Of a DNA stretch of 64,000 bases, positions 17,254 to 25,654 are shown piece by piece. Position 1 is the first letter of the stretch. Each line of letters starts with the position of its first letter. The translations under genes and the position numbers were made by a program. Origin of the DNA: Methylobacterium longum (GTDB taxonomy: Bacteria; Pseudomonadota; Alphaproteobacteria; Rhizobiales; Beijerinckiaceae); assembly GCF_022179385.1 (NCBI RefSeq), contig NZ_BPQS01000008.1, positions 166,661 through 230,660 of the forward strand, in the 5' to 3' direction. The notes under the pieces were generated by a model, which worked only from the letters and a program-made list of their open reading frames with translations, searched no databases and was not told the DNA's origin.

Positions 17254-19956
17254 ATGGACGACCTGCTTCGCGAGTTTCTGACCGAGAGCGGGGAGCATCT
17301 CGACACGGTTGACGCAGAACTTGTTCGGTTCGAGCAGGATCCGAATAACGAGACGATCCTGCGGAACATCTTCCGCCTGGTGCATACGATCAAGGGAACT
17401 TGCGGATTCCTCGGTCTTCCGCGCCTCGAAGCCTTGGCGCACGCCGCCGAAACCTTGATGGGCCGTTTCCGCGACGGGCTGCCCGCCACGTCGGCCTCGG
17501 TCACGCTGATTCTCCTGACGCTGGACCGGCTCAAGGCGATCCTGGCCGATCTGGAGGCCACCGGCACGGAGCCCACGGGATCGGATGACGACCTGATCTC
17601 CGCCCTGGAGCGCATGGCCGAGGGGCCGGCGGAACAGGAGCAGGCAGCCTCGCTGCCGCCGCCCGAGCCGGTGCTGCCGCCCCCGGTCGTCCGCGAGTTG
17701 AAGCCCGGCGAAGTGTCCCTGGAGGATTTGGAGGCCGCGTTCCTGTCGGCGCCGGGACCGGACGAATCCGATGTCCTCGCGCCGCCGGCCGCGCGCGAGG
17801 CCCCGAAGGCCGAGCCCGCGCGGGTCGAGCCGGTGGAGGCTGAGAAGACCGAGAAGGCCGAGCCGGCCCGCGCCGAGAAGGCCGAGGGCGTCGAGGGTGA
17901 GACGACGGCCGCCGCCAAGAATCAGACGATCCGGGTGAACGTCGACACGCTCGAGCACCTGATGACGATGGTCTCGGAGCTGGTGCTGACCCGCAACCAG
18001 CTCCTCGAGATCGCCCGCCGCCACGAAGATTCGAGCTACAAGGTCCCGCTGCAACGCCTGTCGCACGTCACGGCCGAGCTGCAGGAAGGCGTCATGAAGA
18101 CGCGCATGCAGCCGATCGGCAACGCGTGGCAGAAGCTGCCGCGCGTGGTGCGCGACCTCTCGGCCGAACTCGGCAAGCAGATCGAGCTGGTGATGGTCGG
18201 CGCCGAGACCGAGTTGGACCGGCAGGTCCTCGAGGTCATCAAGGACCCGCTGACCCACATGGTCCGCAACTCGGCCGATCACGGCCTGGAATCGACCGCC
18301 GAGCGCGTGGCGGCGGGCAAGCCCGCCCGCGGCACGATCCGGCTCGCCGCCTACCATGAGGGCGGCACGATCACGATCGAGATCGCCGACGACGGCAAGG
18401 GCCTCAACCTCGCGGCGATCCGCCGGAAGGCGGTGGAGCGCGGGCTGGTCGCCCAGGCCGACCTCGACCGAATGACCGACGCGCAGGTCGCCAAGTTCAT
18501 CTTCCACGCCGGGTTCTCGACGGCGGCGGCGGTGACCTCGGTCTCGGGCCGCGGCGTCGGCATGGACGTGGTCAAGACCAACATCGAGACCATCGGCGGC
18601 CTGATCGACATCGCCACCACGGCGGGCCGCGGCACCACCTTCACCATCAAGATCCCGCTGACGCTGGCGATCGTGGCCGCCCTGATCGTGCGGGCCGGCG
18701 AGCACCGCTTCGCGCTGCCGCAGGTGGCCGTGCTGGAACTGGTCCGGGTCGATGCCGGGGCGCAGAGGGTCGAGCACATCAACGGGGCGCCGGTGCTGCG
18801 CCTGCGCGAGCGGCTGCTGCCGATCGTGTCGCTGACCGGCCTGCTCGGGCAGTCGGCCGCTGGCGCGGAGGCGGAGCAGGCGGGCTTCGTGGTGGTCGCG
18901 CAGGTCGGGCGGGAGCGCTTCGGCATCCTCGTCGACGAGGTCTTCCACACGGAGGAGATCGTCGTGAAGCCGATGTCGGTGAAGCTGCGGCACATCCCGA
19001 TGTTTGCCGGCAATACAATCCTGGGCGACGGCGCGGTGGTGCTGATCGTCGATCCCAACGGCGTCGCCCGTCAGGTGGCGCAGGGCGTCCAGGGCAGCGG
19101 CGGCCACATCGACGCCGACACCGACGAGACCGCGGAGGTGACGGACACCAAGACCACGCTGCTGGTGTTCAAGGGCGGCCAGGGCAGCTTCAAGGCGGTG
19201 CCGCTGTCGCTGGTCACCCGCCTCGAGGAGATCGAGTGCGCCAAGGTCGAGTGGCTCGGCGGCCGCGCGCTCATCCAGTACCGCGGGCGCCTGATGCCCC
19301 TGGTCCCGGCCGATGCGGGGATCACCATCAAGGCGGAGGGAACCCAGGCCCTGGTGGTGTTCTCCGACGGCGAGCGCGCCATGGGCCTCGTGGTCGACGA
19401 GATCGTCGACATCGTCGAGGAGCGCCTCGACATCGAGATCGCGGCCGACCGTTCGGACCTGATCGGCTCGGCGGTGCTGCGGGGCCGGGCGACCGACATC
19501 ATCAACATCGCCCATTTCCTGCCGCTGGCCTACGACGACTGGGCGCGCGGCCTGAAGCGGCCCGAGCAGATCTCCACCGTCCTGCTCGTCGACGATTCGG
19601 CCTTCTTCCGCGACATGCTGAGCCCGGTGCTGAAGGCGGCGGGCTACCAGGTGGTCACGGCGGCGAGCGCCGACGCGGCGCTGGCGACCCTCCAGTCCGA
19701 TCCGAAGATCGAGGTGGTGGTCACCGACCTGGAGATGCCGGGCCGCAGCGGCTTCGACCTCGTCGCCGCCCTGCGCCGGGCGGAGCCGAGGCTCGCCGGC
19801 CTCCCGGTGATCGGCCTCACCGGGACGATCGGCGCCGACGCGGTCGAGCGGGCCCGCGCGCTCGCCATCACCGACCTCGTGGCGAAGTTTGACCGCAGCG
19901 GCCTGATCGCGGCCCTGGCCGAGATCGGCGCCGCGACGGTCTCGAAGGCCGCCTGA
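17254..19956 (+). CDS. cheA: hybrid CheA histidine kinase with C-terminal receiver
   Basis: 900-aa CheA. The Hpt/P1 domain has His44 in RLVHTIKGTCGF. An acidic, Pro-rich P2-like linker covers about 125-225. The dimerisation and ATPase domains follow (NVDTLEHLMTMVSELV, NSADHGLE, DDGKGLNL, GRGVGMDVVKTNI). A P5 CheW-like domain lies around 460-590, a second CheW-like segment around 630-740 (VVDEIVDIVEERLDIEI), and a receiver at about 765-880 with Asp in VVVTDLEMPG. The double CheW-like region plus receiver is typical of chemosensory systems for outputs other than flagellar swimming. No receptor gene is adjacent. Confidence 0.92.
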   Translation: MDDLLREFLTESGEHLDTVDAELVRFEQDPNNETILRNIFRLVHTIKGTCGFLGLPRLEALAHAAETLMGRFRDGLPATSASVTLILLTLDRLKAILADLEATGTEPTGSDDDLISALERMAEGPAEQEQAASLPPPEPVLPPPVVRELKPGEVSLEDLEAAFLSAPGPDESDVLAPPAAREAPKAEPARVEPVEAEKTEKAEPARAEKAEGVEGETTAAAKNQTIRVNVDTLEHLMTMVSELVLTRNQLLEIARRHEDSSYKVPLQRLSHVTAELQEGVMKTRMQPIGNAWQKLPRVVRDLSAELGKQIELVMVGAETELDRQVLEVIKDPLTHMVRNSADHGLESTAERVAAGKPARGTIRLAAYHEGGTITIEIADDGKGLNLAAIRRKAVERGLVAQADLDRMTDAQVAKFIFHAGFSTAAAVTSVSGRGVGMDVVKTNIETIGGLIDIATTAGRGTTFTIKIPLTLAIVAALIVRAGEHRFALPQVAVLELVRVDAGAQRVEHINGAPVLRLRERLLPIVSLTGLLGQSAAGAEAEQAGFVVVAQVGRERFGILVDEVFHTEEIVVKPMSVKLRHIPMFAGNTILGDGAVVLIVDPNGVARQVAQGVQGSGGHIDADTDETAEVTDTKTTLLVFKGGQGSFKAVPLSLVTRLEEIECAKVEWLGGRALIQYRGRLMPLVPADAGITIKAEGTQALVVFSDGERAMGLVVDEIVDIVEERLDIEIAADRSDLIGSAVLRGRATDIINIAHFLPLAYDDWARGLKRPEQISTVLLVDDSAFFRDMLSPVLKAAGYQVVTAASADAALATLQSDPKIEVVVTDLEMPGRSGFDLVAALRRAEPRLAGLPVIGLTGTIGADAVERARALAITDLVAKFDRSGLIAALAEIGAATVSKAA

Positions 19957-20027
19957 ACCGACCGCCGCCGCCCCCAAGACGGTCGACACCGACGGCCGAC
20001 ACCGACGATCGAAGCCGGAGAGTTCCG

Positions 20028-20525
20028 ATGCAGGCTGCCAACGCCAACGCCACCGAGACCGGGGCCACCAACGACTTCGTCACGGTCTATGTCGGCGACA
20101 CCCTGTTCGGGCTGGCGATCGAGCGGGTCCACGACGTGTTCGTGCCCTCGGGCGTGACGCCGGTGCCCCTGGCGCCCGCCGAGATCGTCGGCCTCCTGAA
20201 CCTGCGCGGCCGCGTGGTGACGGCGATGAGCCTGCGCCGGCGCCTGGGCCTGCCCGACGCCGAGGCCGAGGCGGACGGCACCAAGGCCAGCCCGAAGATG
20301 GCGATCGGCCTGGAGCAGGCCGGCGAGACCTTCGCGCTCGTGGTCGACGGCGTCGGCGAGGTGCTCAAGCTCGGCGCCGACAGCCGCGAGGCGGTGCCGA
20401 TCAACCTCGATCCGCGCTTCCGCGACCTAGCCATCTGCGTCCACCGCCTCGACGGGCGGCTGCTGGTGATCCTCGACGTGGACGCGCTCCTCGGCTTCAC
20501 GACGGCCGGCGCCAAGGCGGCTTGA
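20028..20525 (+). CDS. cheW: chemotaxis coupling protein CheW
   Basis: 165-aa single CheW domain of the SH3-like coupling fold: VYVGDTLFGLAIERVHDVF, then VGLLNLRGRVV and MSLRRRLGL, and a second half with VVDGVGEVLKL. It bridges CheA to receptors. The gene begins 71 bases after cheA. The GAGAG upstream of the ATG is a plausible ribosome binding site. Confidence 0.92.
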   Translation: MQAANANATETGATNDFVTVYVGDTLFGLAIERVHDVFVPSGVTPVPLAPAEIVGLLNLRGRVVTAMSLRRRLGLPDAEAEADGTKASPKMAIGLEQAGETFALVVDGVGEVLKLGADSREAVPINLDPRFRDLAICVHRLDGRLLVILDVDALLGFTTAGAKAA

Positions 20526-20536
20526 GGGAGGGGGCG

Positions 20537-20929
20537 ATGAAGGCGCCGCATCAGACGACCTGCCTCGTGGTGGACGATTCCGCGGTGATCCGGAAGGTCG
20601 CCCGGCGGATCATCGAGGATCTTGGGATGAACGTCAGCGAAGCCGAGGACGGCAGCGCCGCCCTCGAAGCCTGCGCGGTCAGCATGCCCGACGCGATCCT
20701 GCTCGACTGGAACATGCCGAACATGGACGGTTTCGCCTTCCTTCAGGCGCTGCGCCGCAGCGAGGGGGGCGACGCGCCGAAGGTCCTGTTCTGCACCACC
20801 GAGAACGATATCGGTGCCATCGCCCGGGCACTCCGGGCGGGGGCGGACGAGTACATCATGAAACCGTTCGACCGCGACATCCTGACGGCCAAGCTCGAGC
20901 AGGTCGGCCTCGTCGCCGACGCGGCCTGA
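20537..20929 (+). CDS. cheY: single-domain response regulator CheY
   Basis: About 130-aa receiver with no output domain. Acidic pocket VVDDS, phospho-acceptor Asp57 in LLDWNMPNMDGF, the Thr of FCTTEND and Lys of IMKPFD are all present. The ATG has GGGAGGGGG just upstream and was preferred over a TTG five codons earlier that would overlap the cheW stop. CheA is the likely phosphodonor. Confidence 0.92.
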   Translation: MKAPHQTTCLVVDDSAVIRKVARRIIEDLGMNVSEAEDGSAALEACAVSMPDAILLDWNMPNMDGFAFLQALRRSEGGDAPKVLFCTTENDIGAIARALRAGADEYIMKPFDRDILTAKLEQVGLVADAA

Positions 20930-20984
20930 CCTCACGTTCCGACCTCGCCCCCTACACCCGCGACCTGTTCCCGAGGCAACCCCC

Positions 20985-22172
20985 ATGGCCCTGAGTCCCG
21001 CGGTCGCCCCGCTGCGCACCACGCCTGCCCAGAGCACGACCGCGTCCGCCGCCGCGATCCGGGTGCTGGTCGCCGACGATTCCGCCGTGGTGCGCGGCCT
21101 CGTCGCCCGCTGGATCGGCGAGGCCGGCTTCGAACTGGTCGGCACGGCCTCGAACGGCCGGATCGCCCTGGAGATGATGGCCAAGCACGACCCGGACGTG
21201 GTCCTGCTGGACATCGAGATGCCCGAGCTCGACGGCACGACGGCGCTCCCGCGCATGCTCGCCATGAGCCCGAGCGTCCAGGTCGTGATGATGTCGACCC
21301 TGACGACCCGCAACGCCGACATCTCGCTGAAATGCCTAGCCCTCGGGGCGGTGGACTACATCGCCAAGCCCGAGAGCAGCCGGGGCGTCACCACCTCGGA
21401 TACGTTCCGGGCCGACCTGATCGAGCGCGTCCGCGTCTTCGGCTCGGCCCGCGCCCGGAGCCGGCGCCCCGCCCCGGCCGGGACGCCCGCCGCCCCCGTC
21501 CCCGCGTCGGCGGCCCATCTGGCGCCGGCCGCGCCGCGGCCCGCGACGCCCTTCACCCTGCGTCCGAAGGTTCGCAACCGGATCCAGCCCCGCGCGCTGC
21601 TGATCGGCTCGTCCACGGGCGGCCCGCGAGCGGTGGGCGAGATGCTGGAGAAGATCGGGGCGGCCGCCCTGCGCCGCCTGCCGGTCCTGATCGTCCAGCA
21701 CATGCCGCCGATCTTCACGGCGGTGTTCGCCGAGCACCTGTCTACCCGCACCGGCCTTCAGGCGGCCGAGGGCAAGGCGGAGGAACGGGTCGAGCCGGGC
21801 CGCATCTACGTGGCGCCAGGCGGGCGCCACATGGGTCTCGCCGCCGGACCGGGCGGCCCCATCATCAAGCTCACGGACGGACCACCGGTGAATTTCTGCC
21901 GCCCGGCGGTCGACGTGCTGTTCAAGGACGCCGCCGTCGTGTTCGGGGCCGCCACCGCGACCGTGATCCTCACCGGCATGGGCTCGGACGGCACCAACGG
22001 CGCCCGGGCGCTCACCGACGCCGGGGGGCCGGTCCTGGCGCAGGACGAGGCGACCAGCACCGTCTGGGGCATGCCGGGCAGCGTCGCGCGGGCCGGCCTC
22101 GCCGAGGCCGTGCTGCCGCTCCCCGAACTGGCGTCGGCGGTGCGCGCCCTAATCACGGGGCAGCCGGTATGA
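20985..22172 (+). CDS. cheB: chemotaxis glutamate methylesterase/deamidase CheB
   Basis: 395 aa: receiver domain (about 25-145, phospho-Asp76 in LLDIEMPELDG), a Pro/Ala-rich linker, and a C-terminal methylesterase (about 200-390). Catalytic motifs are GSSTGGPRAV (Ser), QHMPPIFTAVFAEHL (His) and TGMGSDGTNGA (Asp). It removes methyl groups from receptors, opposing CheR. The stop codon overlaps the cheR start as ATGA. Confidence 0.94.
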   Translation: MALSPAVAPLRTTPAQSTTASAAAIRVLVADDSAVVRGLVARWIGEAGFELVGTASNGRIALEMMAKHDPDVVLLDIEMPELDGTTALPRMLAMSPSVQVVMMSTLTTRNADISLKCLALGAVDYIAKPESSRGVTTSDTFRADLIERVRVFGSARARSRRPAPAGTPAAPVPASAAHLAPAAPRPATPFTLRPKVRNRIQPRALLIGSSTGGPRAVGEMLEKIGAAALRRLPVLIVQHMPPIFTAVFAEHLSTRTGLQAAEGKAEERVEPGRIYVAPGGRHMGLAAGPGGPIIKLTDGPPVNFCRPAVDVLFKDAAVVFGAATATVILTGMGSDGTNGARALTDAGGPVLAQDEATSTVWGMPGSVARAGLAEAVLPLPELASAVRALITGQPV

Positions 22173-23038
22173 CCGAGCTCGAATTCGAATACCTGCGCAA
22201 CTTCCTGAAGCAGCGCTCCGGCCTCGCGCTGACGGCCGAGAAGCGCTACCTGGCCGAGAGCCGGCTGACGCCGGTCTGCCGGCGCTTCGGGATCGCAAGC
22301 CTCGGGGACCTGATCGGGAGCCTGAAGCTCGCCCAGAACGGGGCGATCGAGCGGGCCGTGGTCGAGGCGATGACCACGAACGAGACCTTCTTCTTCCGCG
22401 ACCGGATCCCCTTCGACCTGTTCCGCGACACGCTCCTGCCGGAGGCGCTGGCGCGCAACGCCGGCCGGCGCCGGCTGCGGATCTGGTGCGCGGCGGCCTC
22501 CACCGGGCAGGAGCCGTACTCACTCGCCATGCTGCTTCAGGAGGCGGGTCCCCGGCTCGCCGGCTGGCAGGTGGAGATCGTGGCCACCGACCTGTCCACC
22601 GAGGTGATCGAGAAGGCGAAGCTCGGGCTCTACAGCCATTTCGAGGTCCAGCGCGGCCTCCCGGTGCAGTGGCTGATCAAGTACTTCACCCAGGTCGGCG
22701 AGCAGTGGCAGATCGCCCCGAGCCTCCGCGCCATGGTGGATTACCGCCAGCTGAACCTGCTGCACAGCTTCGCCTCGCTCGGCCAGTTCGACGTGATCTA
22801 CTGCCGCAACGTGCTGATCTATTTCGACGCCCCCACGAAGTCGGACGTGCTGGCGCGGCTCGCCGCCCAGCTCACGCCGGAGGGCGCGCTCCTGCTCGGG
22901 GCGGCCGAGACGGTGATCGGCCTGACCGATCGGCTCAACCCGCATCCGAAGCATCGCGGCCTCTACGGCCACGCCCGTCCCGCGGCGGCGCGCCCCGCCG
23001 AGATGGTACCGCCGCTGCGCGTGGCTGCGGGCGTCTGA
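22169..23038 (+). CDS. cheR: chemotaxis protein methyltransferase CheR
   Basis: 289-aa S-adenosylmethionine-dependent methyltransferase of receptor glutamates. The N-terminal helical domain (MTELEFEYLRNFLKQRSGL, then MTTNETFFFRD) is followed by the SAM-binding domain with RIWCAAASTGQEPYSLAM and FDVIYCRNVLIYFD. Overlap with cheB by four bases (ATGA) implies coupled translation. It is the last gene of the cluster. Confidence 0.94.
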   Translation: MTELEFEYLRNFLKQRSGLALTAEKRYLAESRLTPVCRRFGIASLGDLIGSLKLAQNGAIERAVVEAMTTNETFFFRDRIPFDLFRDTLLPEALARNAGRRRLRIWCAAASTGQEPYSLAMLLQEAGPRLAGWQVEIVATDLSTEVIEKAKLGLYSHFEVQRGLPVQWLIKYFTQVGEQWQIAPSLRAMVDYRQLNLLHSFASLGQFDVIYCRNVLIYFDAPTKSDVLARLAAQLTPEGALLLGAAETVIGLTDRLNPHPKHRGLYGHARPAAARPAEMVPPLRVAAGV

Positions 23039-23174
23039 TCCGACGCCCGGTCGAAGCCTCGTTTGAAGCCGGACGCATCGCCCACCTGCGTCCCGCGGGG
23101 TCGACCCTGCCGGCCCGACACGGCATCACAGCGCCATCGCATTCGCGCGGCCGGGCACGGCCGGGAGGCAGGGC

Positions 23175-24215
23175 ATGGCGGCAGGATCGGCGGCAGGATC
23201 GGCGGCGGGCACCGGGACCGGGTTGCCCAAGGTTGCGTTCATCGGAACGGGCGGGACGATCTCGTCCCTCGGGCGCGACGCCCTCGACATCCTCGACTAC
23301 ACGGCCACCGATCGGCGCCTCGAAGCCGGCGGCATCCTGGAGGTGGTCCCGGAGCTGGCGACGGTGGCGACCATGGTGCCGGTTCCCTTCCGGGCGGTGC
23401 CGAGCCCGGCGATCGGCTTTTCCGAGTGGCGCGACCTCGTGCTCCTGTGCGAGCGCCTGGCGGCCGAGCATCCGGACCTCGCCGGGATCGTCATCGGCCA
23501 CGGTACCGCCACCCTGGAGGAGACCGCCTACGCGCTGAGCCTCACCCTGACGGTGGACGAGGCCGTCGTGCTGGTCGGCTCGCAGCGGCCGTTGAGCGCG
23601 CTCTCCACCGATGCCAAGCTCAACCTCGTGGCGGCGGTACGCGCCGCGGCGGCGCCATCGTCGCGGGGTCGGGGCGTCCTCGTGGTGCTCAACGACGAGA
23701 TCCAGGCGGCCCGGGAGGTGACCAAGACCTCCGTGGCCAGGCTCCAGACCTTCCGGACGCCGGATTTCGGCGTCCTCGGTCACGTCGACGGCGACAGCGT
23801 GCGCTACTACCGCCGCTCGGAGCGCGCGACCGCGCCGGGTACGCCCTTCGACATCCGCGCACTCCCCGCCCTGCCGCGGGTCGACATCTCTTATGGCTAC
23901 GCCGATGCCGACGGCACGGCCGTGCGGGCGTTCCAGGCCGCGGGCGCCCGCGGCCTCGTCTCGGCGGGCCTCGCCCCCGGCATGACCCCGCCCGCCGAGG
24001 CCGAGGCCCTGGAGGCGGCGGCCGCGGCCGGGCTCCTGGTGGTGATGTCGACCCGGGCCGGCAGCGGCGTCGTGCCTCTCACGACCCGCCTGCGCAGCCG
24101 CGGAATCCTCAGCGCCGACAACCTGACCCCGCAGAAGGCCCGGATCCTGCTCGCACTGGCGCTGACGGTGACGCACGACCGGGAGGCGGTGGCGCGCCTG
24201 TTCGACACTTACTGA
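23175..24215 (+). CDS. asparaginase-family amidohydrolase
   Basis: 346 aa of the bacterial L-asparaginase fold. Thr28 in FIGTGGTISS matches the nucleophile Thr of the first catalytic triad. The second motif reads GHGTATLEET (111-113), so the usual Asp of HGTDT is Ala112; the partner Lys is kept in NDEIQAAREVTKT. The missing Asp normally binds the substrate alpha-amino group, so the true substrate may not be asparagine. The N-terminus MAAGSAAGSAAGTGTG is low complexity from a 12-base tandem repeat, and the true start could be later. It is coupled to the isochorismatase-like gene by a 5-base gap. Confidence 0.8.
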   Translation: MAAGSAAGSAAGTGTGLPKVAFIGTGGTISSLGRDALDILDYTATDRRLEAGGILEVVPELATVATMVPVPFRAVPSPAIGFSEWRDLVLLCERLAAEHPDLAGIVIGHGTATLEETAYALSLTLTVDEAVVLVGSQRPLSALSTDAKLNLVAAVRAAAAPSSRGRGVLVVLNDEIQAAREVTKTSVARLQTFRTPDFGVLGHVDGDSVRYYRRSERATAPGTPFDIRALPALPRVDISYGYADADGTAVRAFQAAGARGLVSAGLAPGMTPPAEAEALEAAAAAGLLVVMSTRAGSGVVPLTTRLRSRGILSADNLTPQKARILLALALTVTHDREAVARLFDTY

Positions 24216-24220
24216 CGCCG

Positions 24221-24754
24221 ATGCCGCTGATCGATCCGACCCGCACCCTCCTCCTCGTCATCGATCTCCAAATCCGCCTGATGCCGGCCATCGCCGCGAG
24301 CGCGGACGTGCTCGCCAATACCGGCCGCCTGACCGCGGCAGCGCGGCTCCTCGACGTGCCGGTCCTGGTCACCGAGCAGAACGCCGGCGGTCTCGGCACC
24401 ACCGTGCCGGAACTCGCTCCGGAGCCCGGAAGGGCGTTCCCGAAGATGAGCTTCGGGGCCGCGCGGGCGCCGGGCTTCCTCGACCGGCTGCCCCGGGGCC
24501 GCGACCTCGTGGTGACCGGTTGCGAGGCGCATATCTGCGTGCTGCAGACGGTGGTCGGGCTTCTGGAAGCCGGCTGCCGGGTCTACGTGGTCGGCGACGC
24601 GGTCGGCTCGCGCCGGGCCGAGAACCGCGAGGCCGCGCTCGGCCGGATGGCGGCCCACGGCGCCGAGATCGTGACCACCGAGATGGTGGTGTTCGAGTGG
24701 CTCGGCACCGCCCGGCATCCCCGCTTCCGCGAGGTCGTCAAGCTCATCAAGTGA
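24221..24754 (+). CDS. isochorismatase-like cysteine hydrolase
   Basis: 177-aa member of the isochorismatase/nicotinamidase superfamily. Catalytic Asp is in LLVIDLQIRLM, and Cys in VVTGCEAHICVLQT. The size fits YcaC-like and isochorismatase-like hydrolases. A ribosome binding site is not obvious, which with the 5-base gap suggests translation coupled to the upstream gene. Two C-N hydrolase folds in one unit hints at stepwise amide degradation; that is inference. Confidence 0.82.
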   Translation: MPLIDPTRTLLLVIDLQIRLMPAIAASADVLANTGRLTAAARLLDVPVLVTEQNAGGLGTTVPELAPEPGRAFPKMSFGAARAPGFLDRLPRGRDLVVTGCEAHICVLQTVVGLLEAGCRVYVVGDAVGSRRAENREAALGRMAAHGAEIVTTEMVVFEWLGTARHPRFREVVKLIK

Positions 24755-24776
24755 GCGGCGCCGGCACGTGCGGGCC

Positions 24777-25397
24777 TCAGGTCCCGTCGAGGGCCGCCCT
24801 GGTCTGCGCGTCGGGGCCGATATCGTCGGTCCCGTTCATGCCCAGAACCTCGATGAGGCGCAGGCGTGCACGGCTCACCCGGCTCTTGATTGTGCCGACG
24901 GCGACTCCGCAGATCGCGGCGGCTTCCTCGTAGGTGAAGCTCTGGGCGCCGACCAGGACCAGCGCCTCGCGCTGCGCGGCCGGCAGGCGGTTCAGCGCGC
25001 TCTGGAACTGCGCCATCTCCATCCGGACCTCCTGCTCCGGCAGAGTGGTCAACCGGCCGGCATGCACGCCGTCGGCATCCTCCACCTCGCGCTTGCGCTT
25101 GCGCTGCTCCGAGTAGAACAGGTTGCGCAGGATGGTGAACAGCCAGGCGGTGAGGTTGCTTCCCCGGCGGAAGCTCGCGGCGTTGATCCAGGCGCGCACC
25201 AGCGTGTCCTGCACGAGGTCGTCCGAGCGGTCGAGATCGTAGGTCAGCGAGAACGCGAAGGCCCGCAGCGCCGGGATCGCCGCCAGCAGCAGGTCGCGCA
25301 TCTCGGCGTCCGCGCCCGAGGGCACATCCACGGGCGCGTTCATCGGGGCGGGTTCCGATCCGCTCCCCGTGGGAGCGGCGTGCAGCATCAGGGTCAT
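24777..25397 (-). CDS. ecfG: ECF sigma factor EcfG (general stress response)
   Basis: 206 aa from MTLMLHAAPT. Sigma region 2 is around RSDDLVQDTLVRAWINA and region 4 around FTYEEAAAICGVAVGTIKSR. It directs RNA polymerase to general stress genes of alphaproteobacteria and is held by NepR until PhyR-P releases it. The frame stays open 117 codons upstream, but the ATG overlapping the nepR stop is the right start. Confidence 0.87.
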   Translation of the reverse strand: MTLMLHAAPTGSGSEPAPMNAPVDVPSGADAEMRDLLLAAIPALRAFAFSLTYDLDRSDDLVQDTLVRAWINAASFRRGSNLTAWLFTILRNLFYSEQRKRKREVEDADGVHAGRLTTLPEQEVRMEMAQFQSALNRLPAAQREALVLVGAQSFTYEEAAAICGVAVGTIKSRVSRARLRLIEVLGMNGTDDIGPDAQTRAALDGT

Positions 25398-25654
25398 GGC
25401 TGGACCTCCGTGTCCGAGCGGGTCGCGAGGTCGTCGAGGAGCCTCCGGAACTGATCCGGGATCGGCAGCGCCAGAACCTCGGCGTAGTGGAGGCGCAGGC
25501 CCCGCCCGATACGGTCCCGCGCCGCGCCGTCGATCGTTCGGCCCGGCGCACGTCGACGGCCCCCTGGTCGAGGTCGGAGCGCCCTGGCCGGCCCGGTCGC
25601 CTGCGCCGCGACGGCGGGGGTCATGGTCGCCGGCTCGTCCTCGTTCCCGGTCAT
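25394..25654 (-). CDS. nepR: anti-sigma factor NepR
   Basis: Small protein (86 aa from MTGNEDEPATM; another ATG ten codons later is possible). The conserved NepR core GRGLRLHYAEVLALPIP followed by DQFRRLLDDL is clear. It sequesters EcfG in unstressed cells. The stop overlaps the ecfG start as ATGA, so partner ratios are tied together. No phyR response regulator is seen in this window. Confidence 0.82.
   Translation of the reverse strand: MTGNEDEPATMTPAVAAQATGPARALRPRPGGRRRAPGRTIDGAARDRIGRGLRLHYAEVLALPIPDQFRRLLDDLATRSDTEVQP

Noticed and set aside
16903..19989. 1028-codon open frame on the minus strand
   Set aside because: Complement of cheA; no motifs and composition of an antisense frame.
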